Origin: Amycolatopsis coloradensis
GTDB lineage: Bacteria; Actinomycetota; Actinomycetes; Mycobacteriales; Pseudonocardiaceae
Length of the DNA stretch: 63,173 bases
Assembly: GCF_037997115.1 (NCBI RefSeq)
Contig: NZ_CP150484.1
Span: 7,622,167-7,685,339, forward strand
Direction of reading: 5' to 3'
Shown: positions 41,261-50,246 of the stretch, piece by piece
Layout: each line of letters starts with the position of its first letter
How positions within the stretch are numbered: the first letter of the stretch is position 1
Notes under the pieces: model-generated
Told to the model about the DNA's origin: nothing
Seen by the model: only the letters and a program-made list of their open reading frames with translations
Databases searched by the model: none
Position numbers and translations under genes: made by a program

Positions 41261-41884
41261 TCAGTACAGGCCGGCCGAGTAGGCGGCGGGGGCGTAGTAC
41301 GCCTCGAGGTCGGCGAGGGAATCCTCCGGCCGCTCGAAGGTCTTCGCGATCGCCGCCCGCGACGGCAGCGCGCCGGGCGTCCAGCTCTCCGGCGACCACA
41401 GCTTCGACCGCAGGAACGCCTTCTGGCAGTGGTGGAAGATCTCGTCGATGTCGACGACCAGCGCGAGCTTCGGCCGGTTGCCCTTCACGATCATGTCGTC
41501 GAAGAACGGCGCCTCCCGCACGAGTCGCGCGCGGCCGTTGATCCGCAGCGTGTCGCCGCGGCCAGGGATCAGGTAGATCAGCCCGACATGCGGATTCGAC
41601 AGCACGTTGTGGAACCCGTCGGCACGCCGGTTGCCCGGCCGCTCCGGGATGGCGATCCGCGTGTCGTCCAGCACCAGCGTGAACCCGGCCGGGTCGCCCT
41701 TCGGCGAGACGTCGCAGGTGCCGTCGGCCGCCGACGTCGCGATCAGCACGAACGGCGACTCCGCGAGCCACTGGCGGTCCAGCTCGTCCAGCTTCGGGCG
41801 CGCCTTGTTCGCGGTCCGTTCCAGCGGCGGCGGCAGGATCTCGCGCAGCTCGGCCTCGGTGGTCACTTCGACGAACTCAGACAA
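41261..41884 (-). CDS. Pyridoxamine 5'-phosphate oxidase-fold protein
   Basis: A 207-residue PPOX/split-barrel protein of the MSMEG_1061 type, predicted to bind FMN or F420. Seen: FVLIATSAADGTCDVSPKGDPAGF, RRADGFHNVLSNPHVGLIYLIPG and the C-terminal SKLWSPESW. A TTG at 41884 with GGGAG 8 nt upstream is preferred; GTG 41866 is the alternative. It overlaps the amine oxidase gene by 8 bp and is the last of a three-gene operon. Confidence 0.85.
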   Translation of the reverse strand: MSEFVEVTTEAELREILPPPLERTANKARPKLDELDRQWLAESPFVLIATSAADGTCDVSPKGDPAGFTLVLDDTRIAIPERPGNRRADGFHNVLSNPHVGLIYLIPGRGDTLRINGRARLVREAPFFDDMIVKGNRPKLALVVDIDEIFHHCQKAFLRSKLWSPESWTPGALPSRAAIAKTFERPEDSLADLEAYYAPAAYSAGLY

Positions 41885-43034
41885 TGTTGTGCTCCCTCGT
41901 CACGGCCCGGTCGCCGGCGAACCGGCGGACGTCGAGCCCGGTGATGTCGATGGCCGGGACCCGCCCCAGGTAGAGGTCCCGCACGAGCTCCCCCACGGCC
42001 GGGCCCATCTGGAACCCGTGTCCCGAAAAGCCGGTCGCGTAGAAGAACCTCGACAGGTGGACGCTTTCCCCCACGATCTGGTTGCGGTCGGGGGTGACCT
42101 CGTACAGTCCGGCCCAGCCGCCGCGGATCCCCGCGTCGAGCACCGCGGGCACCCGGCGCGCGGCGATCTCGGCGAGTTCCGGCAGCCAGTCGCCCGGCTG
42201 GTAGCGGGTGTCGAAGCCGGGGTCGCCGTCACCGTCGCAGAAGGACATCGCCAGGCCGGGGCCCTCACGGTGGAAATAGAAGGCGGACGGCATCTCGATG
42301 GTCAGCGGCACGGACCCGGGCAGATCCGCGACCGGGCCGGTGAACACGACCTGCCGCCGAAAGGGCCGCACCGGGAGGTCGACACCGGCCAGTTCGCCGA
42401 TCCGGCCCGACCACGCGCCCGCCGCGCAGACCACGGCTTCCGTCCGCACGAAACCATCGCCGGTCCGGACGCCGGTGATCTCGTCGCCGTCGCGTTCGAT
42501 CCCGACGACCTCGACGCCGGTCCTGAGCACCGCGCCGTGCCCGCGGGCCGCCCGCGCGTAGCCCTGGACGGCGGAGTCCGGGGTCGCCTTGGCGTCGTCC
42601 GGCGACCACAGTGCCGCGACGACACCCTCGGTGTCGATCAGCGGGGAGAACCGCCGCGCTTCGGCGGGCTCGATGAGGCGGCTGCGGACACCGTAGGAGT
42701 TCTGCAGTTCGGCGCAGCGCTCGAATTCGGGCAGGTCCGCGGGGTCGGTGACCAGGTACAGGTAGCCGTCGCGGCGGAAGTCGATCTCGGTCCCGTACGT
42801 CTCGGCGAAGGAGGCGTACTCGGCCAGCCCTCGCAGCCCGATCTCGATGTTGACCCGGGTGGTGAACGACGACCGGATCCCGCCCGCCGCCTTCGCCGTC
42901 GAGCCCGCGCCCAGGATGTCGCGTTCGAGCAGCAGGACCGAGACCCCGGCGGCGGCGAGCCGGTACGCGCAGCCGACCCCGATGATGCCGCCGCCGATCA
43001 CGACGACGTCGGTGCGCTCAGGAAGTGGCTCCAT
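41877..43034 (-). CDS. FAD-dependent amino-acid/amine oxidoreductase (DadA/sarcosine oxidase-like)
   Basis: A 385-residue DAO-family flavoenzyme. Seen: DVVVIGGGIIGVGCAYRLA, LLERDILGAGSTAKAAGGIR, VVCAAGAWSG, and FFYATGFSGHGFQMGPAVG near the C-terminus, all characteristic of glycine/sarcosine/dimethylglycine oxidase relatives. It would oxidise a secondary or primary amine to an imine. Overlaps the thiol transferase gene by 17 bp and the PPOX gene by 8 bp. Confidence 0.9.
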   Translation of the reverse strand: MEPLPERTDVVVIGGGIIGVGCAYRLAAAGVSVLLLERDILGAGSTAKAAGGIRSSFTTRVNIEIGLRGLAEYASFAETYGTEIDFRRDGYLYLVTDPADLPEFERCAELQNSYGVRSRLIEPAEARRFSPLIDTEGVVAALWSPDDAKATPDSAVQGYARAARGHGAVLRTGVEVVGIERDGDEITGVRTGDGFVRTEAVVCAAGAWSGRIGELAGVDLPVRPFRRQVVFTGPVADLPGSVPLTIEMPSAFYFHREGPGLAMSFCDGDGDPGFDTRYQPGDWLPELAEIAARRVPAVLDAGIRGGWAGLYEVTPDRNQIVGESVHLSRFFYATGFSGHGFQMGPAVGELVRDLYLGRVPAIDITGLDVRRFAGDRAVTREHNIV

Positions 43035-44031
43035 CCGTGTCCCCGATCCGTTCGTCCTCGGGCGGCGGTCCCGGCGGCGTGCCGTCGCCGAACGGGCGCC
43101 CGCCCAGTTGCTCCCGGTGGTGCGGCGTCGTCCAGCCGGACAGGTCCGGTCCCAAGGGGACGATCCGGGTCGGGTTCACCTGCTCGTGCACCGCGTAGTA
43201 GTGCCGCTTGATGTGGTCGAAGTCGACGGTGTCACCGAAGCCCGGTGTTTGGAAAAGGTCGCGGGCGTAGGCCCACAGCACCGGCATTTCGGTCAGTTTG
43301 TCCCGGTTGCATTTGAAGTGCCCGTGGTAGACGGCGTCGAAGCGGACGAGGGTGGTGAACAACCGGATGTCCGCTTCGGTGATCGTGTCACCGACGAGGT
43401 AGCGCTGCTTTTCGAGCCGATCGGAAAGCGCGTCCAGCATGGCGAAGAGACGGGTATAGGCGTCCTCGTACGCGGCCTGCTTGGTCGCGAAACCGGCTTG
43501 GTACACGGCGGCGTTGACGTCGGCGTAGACCCCCGCGTTGACGTCGTCGATCTCGCCACGAAGTCGCTCTGGGTAAAGGTCGGGCGCGCCGGGCCGGTGG
43601 AGGCTGGTCCATTCGGTGGACAGATCGAGGGTGATCTGCGGATAGTCGTTACTCACCAGCCGTTTGCTCGGAATGTCCACAATGGCCGGAACGCTGATCC
43701 CGCCCATGTAGTGCGGATCGGCCGCGTGATAGGCCTCGGCCAGGTACTTGATGCCGAGCACGGGATCCCGGTCGCCGGGATCGAGGGTGAACCGCCAGCT
43801 CTTCTCGTCCTGGATCGGGTCGGCCACGGCCACGCTGAGCGCGGACTCGAGGCCGAGCAACCGCCGGACGACCAGGCCACGGCCGGCCCAGGGACAGGCC
43901 CGGCTGACCACCAGCCGGTATCTCCCCGCCTCCACCGGCCAGCCGTCGCGGCCGTCGGCGGTGACACGAGCGTCGAAATGGTTGGCGGACCGGCGGAACT
44001 CACCCGTCTGCGGATCGGTCGGGATCGTCAT
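43018..44031 (-). CDS. Ecm4/GS-hydroquinone reductase-type transferase
   Basis: A 337-residue glutathione-transferase-fold protein of the Ecm4/Gto group. Seen: the active-site SRACPWAGRGLVVRRLLGL with the catalytic Cys, VPAIVDIPSKRLVSNDY, and the helical C-domain RYLVGDTITEADIRLFTTL. Known relatives reduce glutathionyl-hydroquinones; an actinomycete would more likely use mycothiol (inference). ATG at 44031; a frame extends to 44100 without support. First gene of the operon with the amine oxidase and PPOX protein. Confidence 0.88.
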   Translation of the reverse strand: MTIPTDPQTGEFRRSANHFDARVTADGRDGWPVEAGRYRLVVSRACPWAGRGLVVRRLLGLESALSVAVADPIQDEKSWRFTLDPGDRDPVLGIKYLAEAYHAADPHYMGGISVPAIVDIPSKRLVSNDYPQITLDLSTEWTSLHRPGAPDLYPERLRGEIDDVNAGVYADVNAAVYQAGFATKQAAYEDAYTRLFAMLDALSDRLEKQRYLVGDTITEADIRLFTTLVRFDAVYHGHFKCNRDKLTEMPVLWAYARDLFQTPGFGDTVDFDHIKRHYYAVHEQVNPTRIVPLGPDLSGWTTPHHREQLGGRPFGDGTPPGPPPEDERIGDTDGATS

Positions 44032-44126
44032 GTGAGCCACCCTAAAGCGTGAGATGGTGGTTTCGGTGTGCGTAGACTCTGGCACCCGGCGTGTTCGCAC
44101 GCCGCCGCGCGGAAGGTGGTCCGACG

Positions 44127-45515
44127 ATGCCGTTCATGCCCGTGACCGACTCGATGTTCCTTCTCGTGGAAACGCGCGAACATCCGATGCACGTCGGCGG
44201 ACTGCAACTGTTCAAGAAACCCGAGGGCGCCGGCCCCGACTATCTGCGTGACGTCCGCAAGAGTCTGCTCGAGTCCGACAACATGCGCTCGGTGTTCCGG
44301 CGCCGTCCCGCCCGGCCGGTCAACACCGCCGGGCATATCGCCTGGGCGACCGACACCGATCTCGAACTCGACTACCACTTCCGCCATTCGGCGCTGCCCC
44401 GGCCCGGCCGGATCCGCGAACTGCTGGAACTCACCGGACGGTGGCACAGCACCCTGCTCGACCGGCACCGCCCCCTGTGGGAGATCCACCTGGTCGAGGG
44501 TCTCCAGGACGGCCGGTTCGCGATCTACAGCAAGATCCACCACGCGCTGATGGACGGCGTCTCGGCACTGCGGCACCTCCAGGGCACGCTGTCGGACGAC
44601 CCGTTCGACCTCGACTGCCCGCCGCCGTGGGGGCGCCGCGCCAAACCGGACGGCGGCCGCAACGGCAAGGCGTCGCCCTCGGTGTTCAGCACCTTCGGCA
44701 AGACGGTCAACCAGCTCGCCGGCATCGCGCCCGCCGCGATGAAGGTGGCGCGGGAGGCGTTCCAGGAGCACACGCTCACGCTGCCGTCGCAGGCGCCGAA
44801 GACGATGCTGAACGTGCCGATCGGCGGGGCCCGCCGCTTCGCCGCGCAGTCGTGGTCGCTGGACCGGGTGCGCAAGGTGGCGACCGCCGCCGGAGTGTCA
44901 CGCAACGACGTCGTCCTCGCGATGTGCTCGGGCGCGCTGCGGGACTACCTGATGGAGCAGAACGCGCTCCCCGACGCGCCACTGACCGCGATGGTCCCGG
45001 TTTCCTTGCGGCGCAAGGACAGCGGTGACGCGGCGGGGAACAACATCGGCGCGCTGCTGTGCAACCTCGCCACCCATCTGACCGATCCGGCCGCCCGGCT
45101 GGCGACGATCAACGCGTCCATGCGGAACGGGAAGAAGCTCTTCTCGGAGCTGACCCCGCTGCAGACGCTGCTGCTGTCGGGGATCAACGTGGCCCAGCTC
45201 GGCGTGTCGCCGATCCCCGGCTTCGTGAACAACACGAAACCGCCGTTCAACCTGGTGATCTCCAACGTGCCGGGGCCGCGCAAGCAGATGTACTGGAACG
45301 GCGCGGCGCTCGACGGCATCTACCCGGCGTCGGTGCTGCTGGACGGGCAGGCGCTGAACATCACGCTGACCAGCAACGGGGACAACCTGGACTTCGGTGT
45401 CACCGGCTGCCGCCGGAGCGTGCCACATCTGCAGCGCATCCTGACCCACCTGGACACCGCGCTCGCCGAACTCGAACACGCCGTCTCCGTCGGGCACGAC
45501 TGGCCCCGTCTTTAG
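44127..45515 (+). CDS. Wax ester synthase/diacylglycerol acyltransferase (WS/DGAT)
   Basis: A 462-residue acyltransferase making triacylglycerol or wax esters from acyl-CoA. Seen: catalytic HHALMDG (HHxxxDG) at about residue 137, the PLWEIHLVEGL segment, and the C-terminal NLVISNVPGPRKQMYWNGA. ATG at 44127 follows GGAAGGTGG. Monocistronic, divergent from the thiol-transferase operon. Confidence 0.93.
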   Translation: MPFMPVTDSMFLLVETREHPMHVGGLQLFKKPEGAGPDYLRDVRKSLLESDNMRSVFRRRPARPVNTAGHIAWATDTDLELDYHFRHSALPRPGRIRELLELTGRWHSTLLDRHRPLWEIHLVEGLQDGRFAIYSKIHHALMDGVSALRHLQGTLSDDPFDLDCPPPWGRRAKPDGGRNGKASPSVFSTFGKTVNQLAGIAPAAMKVAREAFQEHTLTLPSQAPKTMLNVPIGGARRFAAQSWSLDRVRKVATAAGVSRNDVVLAMCSGALRDYLMEQNALPDAPLTAMVPVSLRRKDSGDAAGNNIGALLCNLATHLTDPAARLATINASMRNGKKLFSELTPLQTLLLSGINVAQLGVSPIPGFVNNTKPPFNLVISNVPGPRKQMYWNGAALDGIYPASVLLDGQALNITLTSNGDNLDFGVTGCRRSVPHLQRILTHLDTALAELEHAVSVGHDWPRL

Positions 45516-45536
45516 GCCATTCGGCCCGTCAGCCTC

Positions 45537-45576
45537 CCGCCGGATGGCCGCTACCGGATCGCGGCTGTTACGTTCC
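45537..45576 (+). promoter_or_regulatory. Duplicated promoter-like motif, copy 1
   Basis: CCGCCGGATGG (45537-45547), then GCTGTTACGTTCC (45564-45576). Copy 2 at 46229-46268 has the same two words (one base differs) with identical 27-bp start-to-start spacing, and each precedes a gene start. They may be sister promoters of one regulon. Confidence 0.45.
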
Positions 45577-45595
45577 GGCCTCCGGAGGAGGCGCG

Positions 45596-45715
45596 ATCAA
45601 CCTTGACCGACGTCAAGCCCTCACCAGCCTGGCACTCGCCGCGGGCGCGGGCGTCCTGTCGGGGCGGCCTGCCAACGCCGAGTTCTGGGGACAGGTGGCG
45701 CCGACCGGCTGTCCG
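45596..45715 (+). pseudogene. Truncated Tat-signal protein
   Basis: After a strong GGAGGAGG the frame reads ATC, then NLDRRQALTSLALAAGAG and a cleavage-like ANA: a complete twin-arginine signal peptide. The body is missing; the frame continues into low-complexity sequence. The expected start codon is ATC, so either it mutated or translation is lost. The exported enzyme it belonged to cannot be named. Confidence 0.6.
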
Positions 45716-45785
45716 ACATCGATCCTTGCTATCGCGACGAAAGCTTCCTCCGGACGACATCCGTTCCCGCGTCCACTCCGGAACC

Positions 45786-46118
45786 ATGGACATCGCCCCA
45801 CTGCTCACCCTGCCGGCCGCCCTCGGCCTCCACGAGGCCATCGGCTTCGCCAACGAACAGGCCCGCCTGCGTTACCCGCGCGACCGCTGGGTCCACCAAG
45901 TCCGCCATCTCGACGACATCAAGATCCTCATCCCGGAAGATCCAGCCCTGTACGGAGCCATCACCGCGTTCCGCGTCAAGGGCCGCACCACCAAGGACGA
46001 CAACGAGGCCATCGCCCAGTACTTAATGGACAGACACCCGCGTCTTCACCGTCCCCAAGGCGGAACGGCCGCGGGCTACTGCCGGCCAGGTCGACCAGCT
46101 CGCCGAAGCACTTCCTGA
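45786..46118 (+). pseudogene. Possible gene fragment, unknown function
   Basis: An open stretch from an ATG at 45786 reads protein-like for about 75 residues (LPAALGLHEAIGFANEQA, DDIKILIPEDPALYGAIT) and then turns into Arg/Pro-rich, frame-shifted-looking sequence to a stop at 46118. No Shine-Dalgarno. Not recognised. The remainder of the 45516-46269 gap holds nothing else I could identify. Confidence 0.35.
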
Positions 46119-46228
46119 CGTGGCCATCGGATTCCGAAGGTAACCTCGCGATCCGGTTCCTTTCGGCGCGAGCGATTTCCTACCGAACGCCAAGCAGAGC
46201 AAGGTACCGCCATCCGGCAGTCATCCAT

Positions 46229-46268
46229 CCGCCGGATGGTGACCGCAAGATCATCGCTGCTACGTTCC
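46229..46268 (+). promoter_or_regulatory. Duplicated promoter-like motif, copy 2
   Basis: CCGCCGGATGG (46229-46239) and GCTGCTACGTTCC (46256-46268), as at 45537-45576. The GTG start of the His-rich protein is at 46270, so the transcript would be nearly leaderless. CATCCGGC just upstream pairs with the GCCGGATG inside the motif. Confidence 0.45.
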
Positions 46269-46269
46269 C

Positions 46270-46701
46270 GTGCCTGTGAGAAGCACATCGGTCATTTCAC
46301 GTCGCACTCGTTGGCGGGTCGCGCTTGCGGTCACCGTGCTGCTGTCTTTCGTCTTCCTGTACCTGACTCCCTGCGGAATGTCGCATTCCCACCACCACAA
46401 CGAAACGGCGGAACAAGCGACAACCTCCGCAGCCGATACCGAGACCGTCCACGTGTCCTCGCGGGACGGTGATACACCGGACCATCACCACACCTGCCAC
46501 GGTGCAGGTGAAATGTTCTGCGCGGCGACACGTACGGCGAATGGTTTCGCCTGGCTTACCATGCTGCTGGCGGCGGTCGCCACACTCGTCATCATGGCGG
46601 ACGGCCATGGCGCGACCGGTTCACTCCGATGGCGCGTGGACAGAGATCTCGGCCGCTCCGGACGGCTCGTTCTCCTGCAACTCTGCGTCACGCGGATCTG
46701 A
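46270..46701 (+). CDS. Small His-rich membrane protein
   Basis: A 143-residue protein with a basic N-terminus, one transmembrane helix (about 15-33, VALAVTVLLSFVFLYL), a His/Cys-rich loop (CGMSHSHHHN, DHHHTCHGAGEMFC) and a second helix (about 91-109). The loop could bind Zn, Cu or Ni outside the membrane. Not a family I can name. It precedes the PLP enzyme by 74 bp on the same strand and may share its regulation; metal handling is an inference from the His clusters. Confidence 0.6.
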   Translation: MPVRSTSVISRRTRWRVALAVTVLLSFVFLYLTPCGMSHSHHHNETAEQATTSAADTETVHVSSRDGDTPDHHHTCHGAGEMFCAATRTANGFAWLTMLLAAVATLVIMADGHGATGSLRWRVDRDLGRSGRLVLLQLCVTRI

Positions 46702-46775
46702 TCGGTCTCATCCCCCAGACCACAAGTCAGAATTCTTGCGCCGTATTCCCGGCGTCCGCGTGAAGTGAGAACTCG

Positions 46776-47930
46776 ATGCCCTCCATCCTGTCGAACAACG
46801 CAGTCGTGAGCTCGTCTCGGTCCTCTACAGCACAACTGATCAGCAGCGCGCCGCGCTGCCACAATCCCGCCACCACCGCGGGCAACACCCCGGTGCTCTG
46901 GATAGATCAGCCCTTCGCCCCGCCCGGGCGCGGATTCTGGGCCAAACTCGAAGGATTCAACCCCGGTGGCGTGAAAGACCGCCCCGCTCTGCACATGATC
47001 GCCGCAGCCAAGGAGCGCGGTGAGCTGCGCCCCGGCGCCAGGATCGTCGAGTCCACCAGCGGCTCCTTCGGCCTCGGGCTCGCCCTCGCGGGCACCGTGC
47101 ACCGGCACCCGGTGACGCTGGTGACCGATCCCGAGCTGGAGCCGAACATCCACCGCATGCTGACCGCCTACGGCGCCCGCGTGGAGACCGTGTCCGAACC
47201 CGACCCCAGCGGCGGCTGGCAACAAGCCCGCCGCGAACGCGTTCAGGAAATCCTCGACGCGACCCCTGACGCCTATTGCCCGGACCAATACCACAATCCC
47301 GACAACATCACGGCCTACGCTCCCTTGGCGCTGGAACTGGTTTCCCAACTCGGCCGCGTCGACATCCTCGTGTGTTCAGTAGGCACCGGGGGCCACTCGG
47401 CCGGCATCTCTCAGGTACTGCGGGAGTTCTTCCCCCACCTGACCCTGATCGGCGTCGATACCATCGGGTCCACGATCTTCGGCCAGCCTGCCCAAAGTCG
47501 CTTGATGCGCGGACTCGGGTCCAGCATCTACCCCCGCAACGTCGACTACGCCGCCTTCGACGAGGTCCACTGGGTCGCTCCCGCCGAAGCGGTATGGGCC
47601 TGCCGGGCACTCGCGACCACACACCACGCCAGCGGCGGATGGAGCACGGGAGCAGTCGCGCTTGTCGCCGGCTGGGCGGCCCGAACCTGCGACCTCGACA
47701 CCAGGATCGCCGCGGTGTTCCCGGATGGACCGCACCGGTACTTCGACACCGTCTACAACGACGATTACTGCGCCCACCACGATCTGCTCACCGTGTCACC
47801 ACCGTCCACACCGGACACCATCGCCCGCTCCGCCGACCGGATCGTCTCGCGCTGGACCCGCTGCGGCAACGTCGTCGACCCGATCCAGGCAACGGAAATC
47901 ATGCGACCGCGGATGAGGATTCTCCCGTGA
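46776..47930 (+). CDS. PLP-dependent fold-type II enzyme (cysteine synthase family)
   Basis: A 384-residue enzyme. Seen: GNTPVLWID, the Schiff-base Lys in FNPGGVKDRPALHMI, STSGSFGLGLALAG in place of TSGNTG, the glycine loop VCSVGTGGHSAG, and VFPDGPHRYFDTVYND at the C-terminus. Change of the Asn-Thr contact to Ser-Phe points away from cysteine synthesis toward a special amino acid such as 2,3-diaminopropionate. It is coupled (GTGA overlap) to an MFS gene that is now broken. Function and activity are uncertain. Confidence 0.85.
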   Translation: MPSILSNNAVVSSSRSSTAQLISSAPRCHNPATTAGNTPVLWIDQPFAPPGRGFWAKLEGFNPGGVKDRPALHMIAAAKERGELRPGARIVESTSGSFGLGLALAGTVHRHPVTLVTDPELEPNIHRMLTAYGARVETVSEPDPSGGWQQARRERVQEILDATPDAYCPDQYHNPDNITAYAPLALELVSQLGRVDILVCSVGTGGHSAGISQVLREFFPHLTLIGVDTIGSTIFGQPAQSRLMRGLGSSIYPRNVDYAAFDEVHWVAPAEAVWACRALATTHHASGGWSTGAVALVAGWAARTCDLDTRIAAVFPDGPHRYFDTVYNDDYCAHHDLLTVSPPSTPDTIARSADRIVSRWTRCGNVVDPIQATEIMRPRMRILP

Positions 47931-48770
47931 AGCAGATCCTGACCCGGTTCCGCTCCTTCGACCACCCGGTCCGACTGCTGCTGAACCAGTTCACCATCAA
48001 CGCCGGCTTCTACATGCTGATGCCCTACCTCGCCGCGCGCCTGTCCGGCGACCTCGAACTGGCGGACTGGACCGCCGGCCTGATCCTCGGCGTCCGGAAC
48101 TTCTCCCAGCAGGGCATGTTCCTCATCGGCGGAACACTCGCCGACCGCTTCGGCTACAAGCCCCTCATCGTCGCCGGCTGTGCCCTGCGCACCGGCGGGT
48201 TCGCACTGCTCGGCCTCGCCACTCCGTCCCGGCACTGCTGATGGCGTCCGCCGCAACCGGTTTCGCCGGGGCGTTGTTCAATCCGGCCGTACGCGCCTAC
48301 GTGGCACAGGACGCCGGAGAACGCCGCGTGGAAGCGTTCGCATTGTTCAACGTCTTCTACCAAACCGGCATCCTGCTCGGACCCGTCATCGGGCTCGCGT
48401 TGACCGGCCTTGCCTTCCAGGTCACCTGCCTGACCGCCGCCGCGGTGTTCGCCGTGCTCACCGGGCTACAAGTCGCGGTTGGTGACACTGGTCTTCGCGA
48501 TATCCGGACAGCTGCGCATCACCGCGTGGTGCCGGACGAGGTGGAGTGCGGGCGGCCGCCTTCATACCCCGGCTTGGCCTCCGATGGCTTCCACTGCTCA
48601 TCTCCGCCGCGCTGCTGGCGCCGGGCACGATCGTGGTGTTTCCCTTCGAGATGGACACCATCGTCGGACTGTCCGGCGACAAGCTCGTCGCCACGCATTA
48701 GGGACTTTACAACACCGTCGTCGGGTCGGCACCTGGCCGCCGTTCCGGTGCGATAGCCGGCGGTAGCGTC
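47927..48770 (+). pseudogene. MFS exporter pseudogene
   Basis: Starts GTG at 47927 overlapping the PLP stop. The first 100 residues are a good MFS N-terminus (NAGFYMLMPYLAARLSG, LADRFGYKPLIVAG). An apparent single-base deletion near 48223 shifts the frame (stop at 48241); the next part continues in another frame (FAGALFNPAVRAYVAQDAG, GILLGPVIGLAL) to about 48470, and the C-terminal part in a third (LGLRWLPLLISAALLAPG), where TAG at 48699 interrupts KLVATH-GLYNTVVG. At least two frame changes and one nonsense codon: not functional. Confidence 0.85.
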
Positions 48771-49149
48771 CCGCCAGGTTCGAGATCACGCGTGCCCGCG
48801 ACGCGCACCGAGCTGTGACGTCTTCACATTGCCCTGTGCCGCAAGAGAGCCGCCATGAAGTCGCGGAGCCATGCCGCTGGCTCCTTGCGGCCGCTTGTCC
48901 AGGACCGTCATGCTATCGACGTGACATCCGAACCGCCGCATGCCAGGAATGCCTCGCGCCGTCACCTTTGGCGCGACCAAGCAGGTTCTCTCACCTTATC
49001 TGTCCACATTGGATGAATTGATGGTGCCGGGAAGGCCACCTGACCGGACAGCGCCGAGTGAGCTCGGGTGCCTGCCGGGCGGAGGACGTCGATGACGCCT
49101 TGCAGTGCCAATCGACTGCCGGGGTATCCGGCGGAGCCACCCGTGGATT

Positions 49150-49347
49150 CTGCTCGATACGGTCGATGCGCGCGACCTGAACCGTGACGGGCTTCGTCGG
49201 CGAATTACCTACGTGCCGCAAGAAGAACCGCTGTTCGGCGAGACCGTGCGCGAGGAGCACTCCGCACCTTGGGGACCGCCCTCGCCGTCACTCACCGCGA
49301 AGGCGGATCGGATCGTGTTGATCGACGAAGGCGGGCTCGTGCCATAG
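49150..49347 (+). pseudogene. ABC transporter ATPase remnant
   Basis: LNRDGLRRRITYVPQEEPLF around the Q-loop of an exporter-type ABC ATPase, then a jump to ALAVTHR and, in another frame, ADRIVLIDEGG, the H-loop end of the same domain. Signature and Walker B are deleted. The surrounding 48771-49443 stretch has no intact gene. Confidence 0.65.
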
Positions 49348-49443
49348 GCAGTACACGGCGCCGCTGAGAGCCGGCCCCACCTATCGTGAACTTGCTTTCA
49401 GTCCCGGGCGATCCGAGCCCGGTGGATCTTAGGAGATGATGCG

Positions 49444-50235
49444 ATGTTCGGCCGGTTTCGCGCGTTCGCCAGTCTGGCAATGGCCGTCGGACTGGCGATG
49501 GTGCTCGGGGGCACCGCCTGCGCGATCGAGGGTGGCGCCGAGGTGCCCCCTGGCACCTATCCATGGCTGGTGAGGGTCGGGAACCCGGCGGAGGGCTACT
49601 GCTCGGGTTCGCTGGTGTCGCCCCGGCACGTCGTGTCGGCAGCGCATTGCTTCGCCAAGAAGCCCGACAAGCCCGAGGGCATGTTCGCCTACTTTCGCAC
49701 CGAGACCCGGGCCTACACGGTCAAGGTGGTCCGCGCGGAACGCCACCCGTGGGGTGCGGGTGATGCCCGTACCGCCGACGTCGCGGTGGTGACGCTCGAG
49801 CATCCGGTGCGGACCACGCCGATCAAGCTCATCGCCCCCGGCGACTTCTATCCGACCTGGCCCGGCATGAAGCTCACGGTCGCCGGCTACGGCAGTACCG
49901 GTCATCAGCGGCCGGAGCATGCCCACGAGTTGCCTTTCACCGCGACCTACCGGTGCGCCAAGCCTGGCCCGCAATGGTTCTGCGCCGACGCACCCCGCCC
50001 GGGGACCGGTGTGCGCCCGGAGGACAGCGGTGGCCCCGCCTTCAGGAAGGCCAGAGGCGGCGGGGGCCGCCACGTGCTGGTGGGCACGGTCAGTAACCAT
50101 CGCGATCACCACACCTGGTTCACCAACTTGGCGCAGCCGCCGCTGAACGAATGGATCCGGTTCAAGATCTTCGGAGGCTGGTCCGCGTCTCGTGACCGTG
50201 GCGCGGCGAGTGTGGCCGGGGAGCCGCAGCCCTGA
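49444..50235 (+). CDS. Secreted trypsin-like serine protease (S1 family)
   Basis: A 263-residue exported protease: signal peptide (FASLAMAVGLAMVLGG, to TACA), mature N-terminus IEGGAEVPPGTYPWLV, catalytic His in VVSAAHC, Asp in ADVAVVTLEHP and Ser in RPEDSGGPAF (Glu replaces Gly of GDSGG). Extra Cys pairs suit extracellular folding. GGAG precedes the ATG. Converges on the sugar dehydrogenase gene. Confidence 0.92.
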   Translation: MFGRFRAFASLAMAVGLAMVLGGTACAIEGGAEVPPGTYPWLVRVGNPAEGYCSGSLVSPRHVVSAAHCFAKKPDKPEGMFAYFRTETRAYTVKVVRAERHPWGAGDARTADVAVVTLEHPVRTTPIKLIAPGDFYPTWPGMKLTVAGYGSTGHQRPEHAHELPFTATYRCAKPGPQWFCADAPRPGTGVRPEDSGGPAFRKARGGGGRHVLVGTVSNHRDHHTWFTNLAQPPLNEWIRFKIFGGWSASRDRGAASVAGEPQP

Positions 50236-50246
50236 TGGCGGGCGTG

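Noticed and set aside
45059..46279. Long plus-strand frame running from the WS/DGAT gene past 45.6 kb
   Set aside because: The first part is the WS/DGAT gene in the wrong frame; only the Tat-leader segment near 45.6 kb is protein-like, so it is recorded as a pseudogene fragment.
47927..48770. Programmed frameshifting in the MFS gene
   Set aside because: No slippery site was seen; there are at least two frame changes plus an in-frame TAG and an apparent deletion, which fit decay better.
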